A stretch of 64,000 nt of DNA, taken from ZC4RG30 sp039917615. Its GTDB lineage: Bacteria > Pseudomonadota > Gammaproteobacteria > Steroidobacterales > Steroidobacteraceae. The translations under genes and the position numbers were made by a program. The stretch spans positions 1-64,000 of the forward strand of contig JBDSJD010000048.1 of assembly GCA_039917615.1 (NCBI GenBank). The letters are read 5' to 3'. The stretch's first letter is position 1; each line of letters begins with the position of its first letter. Positions 9,176-17,353 of this stretch are shown here, in pieces. The notes under the pieces are model-generated. The model did not search any database, was not told the DNA's origin, and saw nothing but the letters and a program-made list of their open reading frames with translations.

Positions 9176-9831
9176 CAACTGCCGCCTTTCATCTTGTATT
9201 CGGCATCCACGAAGAAACTGCCGGTGGTAACCACCTGCTCGCCCGCCACGACGCCCTCGAGAACCTGCGTGTAGCGCTCCCCTTGCAGGTTGGTCACAAT
9301 CTGGCGCGGCTGGTAGCTCCCATCTCCCGCCTTGACATAGACCAGCTGCCGGTCTTCCTCTTCGAGGATGGCTTCATTGGGGACCGAAAGATACTCGCCG
9401 TAGTCAACGACGACCTCCAGTACATAGCGGGCGTTGGTTATGTGGGCGATGCCCGCCACTCGGGCTTCTATCAGCACCCCATCGGCCCGCTGCGTCACCC
9501 GCACGATCTTTGCCTGGTGCATCGAGGATCTAGAATCCGGCGAAAACACCCTCGCGCGCTGGCCGACCTTGACCAGACCAGCATCAGCCAGGCGCAGGAT
9601 TGCCAACAAGGACTGGCCGGTGGCATCGATCACGCCGGCAGTGCGGACCCAGCTCTGAATCGGACGCAGCTGGATCTCTGTGAGAGTCAGGGTAAGAACG
9701 TCGGCCTGCGCCGGTGACACGGCAGCGCCAGCAGGATGATCCAGCCGGATCCGATCACGAATGTCCGCCGCCGTGGCGGCCGCGCTCGCCACCGTTGCAA
9801 TCAGCAGCAAACAGCGCGCGCCGCCAATCAC
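9175..9831 (-). CDS. half-length RND periplasmic adaptor (CusB-like C-terminal half)
   Basis: Membrane fusion protein partner of the pump it overlaps. At 218 aa it is about half a CusB (about 400 aa). After a signal-like N-terminus (cleavage near TAA, residue 22) it keeps the beta-barrel segment (LADAGLVKVGQRARVF) and the membrane-proximal domain (SVPNEAILEEEDRQLVYVK, ending VTTGSFFVDAEYKMKGG) but lacks the barrel-sandwich and alpha-hairpin that normally reach the outer-membrane channel. I see no frameshift; the frame is clean from GTG 9831, with GAGG 4-5 nt upstream, 6 nt after the propeller gene stop. It is either a reduced adaptor or one relying on another protein. Confidence 0.8.
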   Translation of the reverse strand: MIGGARCLLLIATVASAAATAADIRDRIRLDHPAGAAVSPAQADVLTLTLTEIQLRPIQSWVRTAGVIDATGQSLLAILRLADAGLVKVGQRARVFSPDSRSSMHQAKIVRVTQRADGVLIEARVAGIAHITNARYVLEVVVDYGEYLSVPNEAILEEEDRQLVYVKAGDGSYQPRQIVTNLQGERYTQVLEGVVAGEQVVTTGSFFVDAEYKMKGGS

Positions 9832-9837
9832 AGCGCC

Positions 9838-11058
9838 TCAGTGGCAGTAATTGTCTTTACTGTCCATGATGTGGGTGCCCCAGGGATATGAGCCGACATT
9901 CTTCACCTTCTCGAACGCGAGCGTCTTCGCGTCGATGATCACCACAGCGTTCTCGGTGGAATCGGCCAAGTATATCTTTTCGTCGGCTGCATCCGTCGTT
10001 GCAGTCTCGAGCTGGATGTTGGTCCCGATCTTGATCCGCCCAGCCGCCTTCAGGCTCTTCATGTCATACACGTACACGAAACCACTGGTGGAACTGATGA
10101 CAAAGGCCTTGCCCGCCGCATAGTTCACACCCGTCATGTCGGGGCCTGCCTCCAGCGTCGCGGCCACTTCATTCTTCTTCAGGTCGATGATGGAGATGGT
10201 TTCGTCGCCGTTGTTAACCGTGATGGCGTATTTGCCGTCGTGACCCATGTAGATGCGCCAAGGATCCTTGCCAACAGGAATGGTCTTGATCAGTTTGTCT
10301 TCACGGGTATCGATCACGCCCACGACTGCCAGATCGCTGTCAGCGGCATACAGGTAGCGCCCGTCAACGGAGGGTGCGGCAATGTTTATGCCCTTGATCT
10401 CGCCGAGGTAGCGTTCCGGATCCAGCCCCGAACGGCCGGGCGCCGCGATCTGGATCTTCTTGAGCAGCTCGTGCCGCTTTACATCCACGACACCGACCCA
10501 GTGAGCACCGTAGTTGCCGATATAGGCCTTCGAGCCATCCGGGGTAAAGGTGACGTTGAGCGGCTCGGCGAAGCCGGGAATGGTCTTGATCTTGGTGAGC
10601 GACTGCATGTCGATGACCGAAATCGAATCGCCATCAGGATTGCCCTGGTAATACCAGCGGCTGTCCGGTGAGAAGGACAGATGCTCCGGCGCCATATCAA
10701 CCGGAATTTCCTTGACCAGCTTCAACGTGGCCGTTTCGATGATAAAGGCCTTGTTGGCGCGCGTGCCGCCGGTAACGACGTAGCGCCCATCCGGCGACAT
10801 CATCACCATGTGCGGATTGACATTGTTGCCGAGGAACACGCTGCCCACCATCTTCTTCGACTTGATGTCCATGAAACCAATGTCGTTGGAATCACGGTTG
10901 ACGATCATGACCACGGAAGTGGGATCGGTGATCTTCACGCCCGGGCCGGCCGGCACGTTCATGCGCATGCCGGGCATCGGCGCATCGGCGGCAATTGCCG
11001 CAATGCCCGAGACCAACCCCAGTCCGCAGGCAGCTATGACAGTCTTTGCATTAATCAT
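9838..11058 (-). CDS. secreted YVTN/YncE-type beta-propeller protein
   Basis: A 406-aa exported protein: signal peptide (MINAKTVIAACGLGLV...AIAADA, cleavage about residue 22), then repeating blades of the YVTN type, with recurrent patterns such as MSPDGRYVVTGG, FTPDGSKAYIGNYG, SVDGRYLYAADSD and HDGKYAITVNNGD. Met-rich N-terminal (APMPGMRM) and C-terminal (DNYCH) stretches could bind metal. Start ATG at 11058 has GAGG 8 nt upstream; longer in-frame starts lie inside the upstream porin gene. Propellers of this kind occur beside copper efflux genes and cytochrome-cd1-like proteins; a scaffold or metal-sensing role here is inferred from the operon. Confidence 0.8.
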   Translation of the reverse strand: MINAKTVIAACGLGLVSGIAAIAADAPMPGMRMNVPAGPGVKITDPTSVVMIVNRDSNDIGFMDIKSKKMVGSVFLGNNVNPHMVMMSPDGRYVVTGGTRANKAFIIETATLKLVKEIPVDMAPEHLSFSPDSRWYYQGNPDGDSISVIDMQSLTKIKTIPGFAEPLNVTFTPDGSKAYIGNYGAHWVGVVDVKRHELLKKIQIAAPGRSGLDPERYLGEIKGINIAAPSVDGRYLYAADSDLAVVGVIDTREDKLIKTIPVGKDPWRIYMGHDGKYAITVNNGDETISIIDLKKNEVAATLEAGPDMTGVNYAAGKAFVISSTSGFVYVYDMKSLKAAGRIKIGTNIQLETATTDAADEKIYLADSTENAVVIIDAKTLAFEKVKNVGSYPWGTHIMDSKDNYCH

Positions 11059-11086
11059 TGAATATTCCTCAAAACCGGTGATAGCA

Positions 11087-12433
11087 CTAGAGTCCCGCCT
11101 GGAAACGCAGACCAGGCACGAGAAAGCCCTGCTTGGTCCCGCCGGAGCTGGTCTCCGTTGCATGCTGCAGATGGAAGGACAGGCGCAGCTTCTCCGACAG
11201 ATGCATGTTGTAGTACCACTCGATCAGATTCTCCTTGTCGTGCGAGGCCAGGTCGAGCTTGGCGTAACCCACACCCCAGACGTCCGCGGGGTTGAATACC
11301 CATCCACTGCTGAACTGCAGCCCGACGCTGTAGAAATGATCGTCGCTGGTGCTTGTTTCCCCCGCACCATAGCGACCGAAGGCGGTCACGATGGGTGTGA
11401 GCTTCTGGTCCGCGCTGACACCGTAGGCCGTCCTTCGTGGTCCGCCACTGTTGTCCGTGCGAAACCAGGCCCGGTAATTGCCTTCGCCGAGGAATGAAGG
11501 TCGCGCGCGATAGCCAACTTCCGCCAACGTATATAGCGACTTGGAGAGGTTCAGGGCGTTCGGGTCGCTCTGCTGCACACCGAGCTTGAAATTGAAGCTG
11601 CCCCTGGGATCGTAGACCGCTGCCAGGCCGGCGCCATTGCTGCTGAGTCCCAGCATGGGATTGTTGACCAGCGCGTCGCTGACAAACTGTGAAGTCTCGT
11701 CGTTGGCAGCTGCATTGCGATCGAAAAACGCAGTGAGATCGAGTCGTCCCGCCACCAGCGCCAGCTTCTGGTCGAACAGCTCGGTCCTGATCCAGGCTTC
11801 GCGCAGGTTCACCTCGTTCTGGCGAACCAGACGCGCCGCGTAACCGTTGAGCAGTGTCAAACCTCCCGTCTCGCTGTCCGGCGGTGAACCACTGAGTCCC
11901 ACGATGTCGGCATACAGACTGGTGTTCTGCGCGAGATTGGCTGAAAAGAACAGGTCGGCAGAAGCCAGGGCATAGGCCTGACCGTCGGCCGCGGAATCCG
12001 GCCCCCTGGTCTGGTTTACCTGCTGGGTAACCATGGCAGCATCGATGCCCAGACTGACAGATCTGCTTTCCTGATCGGCCAGCGCTTCCTCGATTTTTTC
12101 ACTGATGGTCTGGCGGCGGAAGACACGTTCACGCTGGTAGGTGATCGTTTTCTTGGCCCCCTCGACCGGCTCGTCGTGCTCCACGCCGCTCTTGTCGACG
12201 TAGACCTCCACCTTCTTCACGCGGGTCTCCGGCTCGGAGAGCACCGCGGTTGATTCCAGCTCGGCCAAACGCTTTTCCAGTGCGTCGATTCGATCGAGCA
12301 GCGCCTGCTGGTTGCTGCCCGCAGCCTGCTGGGCGCCAGCGGTAACCGGGAAAACTATCGCTGCTGCCATACCGGCTGCCAAAAGCCCTGCGGTGCTGGC
12401 CAAAGCGCGTACCCGTGAAGTCCGAATCCCCAT
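11087..12433 (-). CDS. OprB-like outer-membrane porin, first gene of the efflux operon
   Basis: Predicted outer-membrane beta-barrel, 448 aa. Signal peptide through about AGAQ (residue 34), a coiled coil (QQALLDRIDALEKRLAELES, about 42-61) as in trimeric porins, then alternating amphipathic strands to the end with segments resembling the carbohydrate-selective OprB family. The last residues (LRFQAGL) form a barrel strand but end in Leu rather than Phe. It precedes the propeller, adaptor and RND genes with short gaps, so it may supply the outer-membrane pore in place of a TolC-type channel. Substrate unknown. Confidence 0.7.
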   Translation of the reverse strand: MGIRTSRVRALASTAGLLAAGMAAAIVFPVTAGAQQAAGSNQQALLDRIDALEKRLAELESTAVLSEPETRVKKVEVYVDKSGVEHDEPVEGAKKTITYQRERVFRRQTISEKIEEALADQESRSVSLGIDAAMVTQQVNQTRGPDSAADGQAYALASADLFFSANLAQNTSLYADIVGLSGSPPDSETGGLTLLNGYAARLVRQNEVNLREAWIRTELFDQKLALVAGRLDLTAFFDRNAAANDETSQFVSDALVNNPMLGLSSNGAGLAAVYDPRGSFNFKLGVQQSDPNALNLSKSLYTLAEVGYRARPSFLGEGNYRAWFRTDNSGGPRRTAYGVSADQKLTPIVTAFGRYGAGETSTSDDHFYSVGLQFSSGWVFNPADVWGVGYAKLDLASHDKENLIEWYYNMHLSEKLRLSFHLQHATETSSGGTKQGFLVPGLRFQAGL

Positions 12434-12573
12434 AGACGATTGCCCCCGAAGTGGAACTGTTTGCAGTGCAGCTAGGGATCTGACCCCAGCGCGGCGGACA
12501 TGTCACTAGAACTGCGCGAGGGAACATGTTGCGAACGGTTAACTGCCGGGCGCCCCGCTGCCCCAGACCCTCA

Positions 12574-12609
12574 GTATCAGGGCTTGCATCCCTTTTTGAA
12601 TCCTGATAC
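12574..12609. promoter_or_regulatory. inverted repeat upstream of the padR gene
   Basis: Within the 217-bp divergent region 12434-12650, an exact 8-bp inverted repeat GTATCAGG (12574-12581) and CCTGATAC (12602-12609) is separated by 20 nt, about 40 nt before the PadR start. PadR regulators often repress their own promoter through dyad sites, so this is a candidate autoregulatory operator. Two ACATGT palindromes (12498-12503 and 12524-12529, 26 bp apart) also lie in the region, nearer the porin operon. Function is inferred from position and symmetry only. Confidence 0.4.
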
Positions 12610-12650
12610 CTTTTTCATGCAAGGTAGCTTCCTCAGCGCCAAAGAGCCTT

Positions 12651-12974
12651 ATGGACCTCAGCGAAAAATTTGGCCCCATCCGCAAAGGACTCCTGGAGCT
12701 CGCCGTGCTCCGTGTAGTCGCCGGCGAGAAGCTCTACGTCGCCGAGATGCTGCAAAAGCTGGCGGGAACGGAGTTCGCAACGCAGGAAGGCACGCTTTAC
12801 CCCCTGCTCAGCCGTCTGCGTCGCGAACAACTGGTGGACTACGAGTGGCAGGAATCCGATGCCGGCCCGCCACGCAAGTACTACAAGCTCACCGAACCAG
12901 GCCGCGAGGCGCTGCACGAGCTGCAGGGTTACTGGAACCATCTGAACGAAACTCTCACCCGCCTGGGAAACTGA
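12651..12974 (+). CDS. PadR-family transcriptional regulator
   Basis: Winged-helix regulator of 107 aa. It begins MDLSEKFGPIRKGLLELAVLRVV and shows the PadR signature: the recognition region TQEGTLYPLLSRLRREQLVDYEW, the wing and GPPRKYYKLTEPGREAL, then a short C-terminal dimerization helix. It is followed after 1 nt by a PspC-domain gene, a recurrent pair in which the PadR protein probably controls the membrane-stress partner and itself. The AAAGAG ahead of the ATG is the only ribosome-binding candidate. Confidence 0.9.
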   Translation: MDLSEKFGPIRKGLLELAVLRVVAGEKLYVAEMLQKLAGTEFATQEGTLYPLLSRLRREQLVDYEWQESDAGPPRKYYKLTEPGREALHELQGYWNHLNETLTRLGN

Positions 12975-12975
12975 C

Positions 12976-13626
12976 ATGCGCAAAGTCACCACCATCAATC
13001 TCAACAACAACGCCTATCAGATCGATGAGGATGGATACGTGGCGCTGCGCACCTATCTGGACAATGCGGGTCGCGCGCTGGCCAGCAATCCGGATCGCAC
13101 CGAAATCCTTGCGGATCTGGAACAGGCCATCGCGGACAAATGCCGGCAGGTATTGCGACCGTACAAAACCGTCGTGAGCGGTGCGGATATCGAGGGAATC
13201 CTCAGGGAGATGGGCCCGGTGGAGGAAACCGCGAACGCCGAGCCTGCTGCTGCCGGTGGGGACTCTTTCAATGATGGCGCGCAATACACTGGCGACACGC
13301 CGCATCGGCTGTACCGGATCTACGACGGCGCCATATGGTCTGGTGTCTGCACCGGGTTAGGCGCCTATGTGGGTGTAGATGTGGCATTCGTACGCCTCGC
13401 CTTCATTCTGCTGACGATTGCCTCAGCCGGCGCCGGCTTTCTGGTGTATGTCCTGATGATCGTGCTGGTGCCAAAGGCCCGGACTCCTGCAGAAAAAGCG
13501 GCCGCGCACGGCCAACCTTTTCGCGCGCAGGAACTGGTGGACCGCGTAAAAAAAAAGCATAGCGATTATCGGGCGCAGCGCCGGGAGAAACGCCGCATGA
13601 GACATGCCGCCTGGTGGTCACCCTAG
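12976..13626 (+). CDS. PspC-domain membrane protein
   Basis: A 216-aa protein with an N-terminal soluble part (about 1-105) of the kind that precedes PspC domains (MRKVTTINLNNNAYQIDEDGY, then ADLEQAIADKC), a PspC domain with RLYRIYDGAIWSGVCTGLGAYVGVDVAFVRL, a transmembrane segment (about 140-165) and a basic C-terminal tail. PspC proteins take part in envelope-stress sensing. It is coupled to the upstream padR gene. An uninterrupted run of nine A (13548-13556) lies in the 3' part; slippage there would end the protein early. Convergent with greA 20 nt away. Confidence 0.85.
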   Translation: MRKVTTINLNNNAYQIDEDGYVALRTYLDNAGRALASNPDRTEILADLEQAIADKCRQVLRPYKTVVSGADIEGILREMGPVEETANAEPAAAGGDSFNDGAQYTGDTPHRLYRIYDGAIWSGVCTGLGAYVGVDVAFVRLAFILLTIASAGAGFLVYVLMIVLVPKARTPAEKAAAHGQPFRAQELVDRVKKKHSDYRAQRREKRRMRHAAWWSP

Positions 13627-13646
13627 CCGGTACCGCAGAACGGATT

Positions 13647-14123
13647 TCAGACGTAGCGGACGGCGATCACTTCGTAGTTGCGTTTGCCCCCGGGGGCCGC
13701 CACTTCCGCGACATCGCCTTCGCTCTTGCCCACGACTGCGCGCGCAATCGGGGAAGCATACGAGATGCGGCCCGACTTGATGTCGGCCTCATCCTCACCA
13801 ACGATTTGATAGGTGACCTTTGCGCCGGAGTCTTCATCCTCGAGCTCCACCGTGGCGCCAAACACCACCCTGCCGGTAGGCGCAAGCTGGGTCACGTCGA
13901 TGATCTCGGCGTTCGACAGCTTGGATTCCAGTTCCTGGATGCGTCCCTCAATGAAGCCCTGCTGCTCGCGCGCGGCGTGATACTCCGCATTCTCCGAAAG
14001 ATCCCCATGCGCGCGCGCCTCGGCAATCGCCTTGATGACATTCGGGCGCGCCTCGGACTTGAGCGTCCGCAGCTCGACGCGCAGGGCCTCGGCGCCACGC
14101 AGTGTTATGGGCACTCGTTTCAC
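13647..14123 (-). CDS. greA: transcription elongation factor GreA
   Basis: Rescues backtracked RNA polymerase by stimulating transcript cleavage through the secondary channel. At 158 aa it has the family length: an N-terminal coiled coil with the tip acidic pair in GDLSENAEYHAAREQQ (about 41-56) and a C-terminal FKBP-like domain with VTYQIVGEDEAD and SPIARAVVGKSEGD. GTG at 14123 overlaps the carB stop (GTGA), so greA is translated from the carAB message, the usual gammaproteobacterial order. Confidence 0.95.
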   Translation of the reverse strand: MKRVPITLRGAEALRVELRTLKSEARPNVIKAIAEARAHGDLSENAEYHAAREQQGFIEGRIQELESKLSNAEIIDVTQLAPTGRVVFGATVELEDEDSGAKVTYQIVGEDEADIKSGRISYASPIARAVVGKSEGDVAEVAAPGGKRNYEVIAVRYV

Positions 14124-17100
14124 GACTTGAGCTCCCGGTGCAGATCCTGCAGAAGGTTCACATCCACATCTTCAAGATGATCGAGCGCTTCGCAGGTGGC
14201 AAGTCCCGCGGCCAGCGTCGTGAAATAGGTGACGCGCCGGCTGACCGCCTCGCGGCGGATCGCCATCGAATCGCGAGTGGCCTGGCGACCTTCGGTGGTG
14301 TTGACGATCAAGTGGATCTCGTCGTTCTTGATCATGTCGACGATATGCGGCCGGCCTTCGCGCACCTTGTTGGCGCGGCGGCAGACCAGACCTGCGGCTT
14401 CGATGGCGCGCGCCGTGCCATCGGTGGCGACGATGTCAAAGCCCTTGGCAATGAGCCGGCGCGCCATGTCGACCGCACCGGGTTTGTCACGCTCGCGCAC
14501 ACTGACCAGCGCCGTACCCTGGCGTGGCAGCGAGGTTCCGGAACCGGCCTGCGCCTTGGCATAGGCTTCGCCGAAGGTGCGGCCTGTGCCCATGACTTCG
14601 CCGGTGGATTTCATCTCCGGCCCAAGAATCGGGTCGGATTCGGGGAACTTCGCAAACGGGAAGACCGCTTCCTTCACCGAGTAGAAGCCGGGAACTATCT
14701 CTTTGGTCGCGCCAAGCTCCTTGAGCTTGCGGCCGGTCATCACCTGCGCGCCCAGCTTGGCGATCTGCCTGCCGGTGGCCTTGGACACGAACGGCGCGGT
14801 GCGCGAGGCGCGCGGATTCACTTCCAGCACATATACAACCCCGTTCTGGATTGCGTACTGCACGTTCATGAGACCAACCACATTCAGGCCCAGCGCGAGC
14901 TTGCAGGTCTGCTCGCGCAGCTCCTGCTGGATGGCGAACGACAGACTGTTGGGCGGCAGCGAACAGCTGGAATCGCCGGAATGCACACCCGCCTGCTCGA
15001 CATGCTCCATGATGCCGCCGATCAGGACATCCGTGCCGTCGCAGACCGCATCGACATCCACTTCAATGGCCTGGTCCAGGAACCGGTCCAGCAGCACCGG
15101 ACTGTCGTTCGACACCCGTACCGCATCGGTCATGTAGGTTTTCAGGTCTTCTTCCGCATACACCACTTCCATGGCGCGGCCACCCAGCACATAGGAAGGA
15201 CGCACCACCAGCGGATAACCGACTTCGCGCGCCAGGCGCAGGGCATGATCTTCGGTGCGCGCAGTCCCGTTAGCCGGCTGGCGCAGGCCCAGGCGACGCA
15301 CCAATTCCGAGAAGCGCTCGCGGTCCTCGGCTACGTCGATGGCGTCGGGTGTGGTGCCGATGATGGGTGCGCCAGCGGCTTCCAGCGCGCGGCAGAGCTT
15401 GAGCGGTGTCTGGCCGCCGTATTGCACGATCACGCCGATGGGTCTTTCTTTGGCGATGACCTCGAGCACGTCCTCAAGCGTCAGCGGTTCGAAGTACAGA
15501 CGATCGGAGGTGTCGTAATCGGTGGATACCGTCTCGGGGTTGCAGTTGACCATGATGGTTTCATAGCCATCCTGGCGCAGCGCCAGCGATGCGTGCACAC
15601 AGCAGTAGTCGAACTCGATGCCCTGCCCGATGCGATTGGGTCCGCCACCCAGGATCATGATCTTCTTGCGATCGGTGGGATGCGCCTCGCATTCTTCCTC
15701 GTACGTGGAATACAGATAGGCGGTGGAAGTGGCGAATTCAGCAGCGCAGGTGTCGACGCGCTTGTAGACCGGGAACACACCCAGCGCGCGCCGCTTGTCG
15801 CGCAGCGACTTCTCGGTCTGGCCGGTGAGCCTCGCCAGGCAGCTGTCTGAAAAACCCTTGCGCTTCAGCGCCCGCATGCGGACAGCGTCCAGCGCCACCG
15901 CACCGCCGGCGATTACGCCGGACTCCTCGCGCACCAGATCTTCGATCTGCGCGAGGAACCACGGGTCGATGTAGCTGAGTTCGTGTACACGCTCCCGTGA
16001 CCAGCCGGCGCGGAAGGCATCTGCCACCTGCAGCAGGCGGTTTGCGCCGGGATTGCGCAGTTCGTACGCCAGCGTCGCGGCGGCATCTTCACCAGCCAGC
16101 GGCAGCGTGGTGACGCTGCCCAGACCGTCGAGTCCGGTTTCGAGTCCACGCAGTGCCTTCTGCAGCGATTCCTGGAAAGTGCGGCCGATGGCCATCACCT
16201 CGCCCACGGACTTCATCTGCGTGGTCAGGCGGGCGTTGGCGGCCGGAAACTTCTCGAAGGTGAAGCGCGGCACCTTGGTCACGACGTAGTCGATCGAAGG
16301 CTCGAACGAGGCAGGTGTGAGCCCACCGGTGATGTCGTTCCTGAGTTCATCCAGGGTGTAGCCGACGGCAAGTTTGGCCGCGATCTTCGCAATCGGAAAG
16401 CCGGTGGCCTTCGAAGCCAGCGCCGACGACCGCGACACGCGCGGGTTCATTTCGATGACCAGCAACCGCCCGTCTGCCGGATTGACGGCAAACTGCACGT
16501 TCGAACCGCCGGTCTCGACACCGATCTTGCGCAGCACTGCAATCGATGCATTGCGCATGCGCTGGTATTCCTTGTCGGTCAGCGTCTGCGCTGGCGCCAC
16601 GGTGATCGAGTCGCCCGTGTGCACCCCCATCGCATCCAGGTTTTCGATCGAGCAGACGATGATGCAGTTGTCGTTGCGATCGCGCACGACCTCCATCTCG
16701 AACTCTTTCCAGCCGACCACGGATTCTTCGAGCAGCACTTCGCTGGTGGGCGACGCGTACAGGCCGCGCCCCACGATGGTCTCGAATTCCTCGCGGTTGT
16801 AGGCAATGCCGCCGCCGGTGCCGCCCATGGTGAACGACGGCCGGATGACCACCGGGTAGCCCAGCTCGTGCTGCGCCACGAACGCATCTTCCATCGAGTG
16901 CGCGATCAGCGAACGCGGCGACTCAAGGCCGATCTCGCTCATGGCATTGCGGAATTTTTCGCGGTCTTCGGCGGTGTCGATGGCTTCGCGGGAGGCCCCG
17001 ATCAGCTCGACGTTGAAGTGCTTCAGCACGCCTTCACGCACCAGATCCAGCGCCGTGTTCAGTGCAGTCTGGCCGCCCATGGTGGGTAGCAGTGCGCTCG

Positions 17101-17347
17101 GACGTTCCTTCTCGATGATTCTCGCGACCGTGCGCCAGTTCACCGGCTCGATGTAGACGGCGTCGGCCATTTCCGGGTCGGTCATGATGGTCGCGGGATT
17201 GGAATTGACCAGGATGACCCGGAAACCCTCTTCGCGCAGCGCCTTGCAGGCCTGCGCGCCGGAATAGTCGAACTCGCAGGCCTGGCCGATGACAATCGGA
17301 CCGGCGCCAATGATCAGGATGCTGGTGAGGTCGTTACGACGTGGCAT
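14120..17347 (-). CDS. carB: carbamoyl-phosphate synthase large subunit
   Basis: Makes carbamoyl phosphate from bicarbonate, two ATP and ammonia channelled from CarA, feeding arginine and pyrimidine synthesis. The 1075-aa protein shows the tandem ATP-grasp plan: first half beginning MPRRNDLTSILIIGAGPIVIGQACEFDYSG, second half recognizable at IMILGGGPNRIGQGIEFDYCCVH, an oligomerization region between them, and a C-terminal allosteric domain (about 940-1075). Starts 6 nt after carA and overlaps greA by 4 nt. Confidence 0.97.
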   Translation of the reverse strand: MPRRNDLTSILIIGAGPIVIGQACEFDYSGAQACKALREEGFRVILVNSNPATIMTDPEMADAVYIEPVNWRTVARIIEKERPSALLPTMGGQTALNTALDLVREGVLKHFNVELIGASREAIDTAEDREKFRNAMSEIGLESPRSLIAHSMEDAFVAQHELGYPVVIRPSFTMGGTGGGIAYNREEFETIVGRGLYASPTSEVLLEESVVGWKEFEMEVVRDRNDNCIIVCSIENLDAMGVHTGDSITVAPAQTLTDKEYQRMRNASIAVLRKIGVETGGSNVQFAVNPADGRLLVIEMNPRVSRSSALASKATGFPIAKIAAKLAVGYTLDELRNDITGGLTPASFEPSIDYVVTKVPRFTFEKFPAANARLTTQMKSVGEVMAIGRTFQESLQKALRGLETGLDGLGSVTTLPLAGEDAAATLAYELRNPGANRLLQVADAFRAGWSRERVHELSYIDPWFLAQIEDLVREESGVIAGGAVALDAVRMRALKRKGFSDSCLARLTGQTEKSLRDKRRALGVFPVYKRVDTCAAEFATSTAYLYSTYEEECEAHPTDRKKIMILGGGPNRIGQGIEFDYCCVHASLALRQDGYETIMVNCNPETVSTDYDTSDRLYFEPLTLEDVLEVIAKERPIGVIVQYGGQTPLKLCRALEAAGAPIIGTTPDAIDVAEDRERFSELVRRLGLRQPANGTARTEDHALRLAREVGYPLVVRPSYVLGGRAMEVVYAEEDLKTYMTDAVRVSNDSPVLLDRFLDQAIEVDVDAVCDGTDVLIGGIMEHVEQAGVHSGDSSCSLPPNSLSFAIQQELREQTCKLALGLNVVGLMNVQYAIQNGVVYVLEVNPRASRTAPFVSKATGRQIAKLGAQVMTGRKLKELGATKEIVPGFYSVKEAVFPFAKFPESDPILGPEMKSTGEVMGTGRTFGEAYAKAQAGSGTSLPRQGTALVSVRERDKPGAVDMARRLIAKGFDIVATDGTARAIEAAGLVCRRANKVREGRPHIVDMIKNDEIHLIVNTTEGRQATRDSMAIRREAVSRRVTYFTTLAAGLATCEALDHLEDVDVNLLQDLHRELKS

Positions 17348-17353
17348 GGAACT

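Noticed and set aside
14102..15850. Plus-strand open frame of 582 codons opposite carB
   Set aside because: It mirrors codon bias of the high-G+C carB gene, which has full-length family motifs; the antisense translation resembles no protein family.
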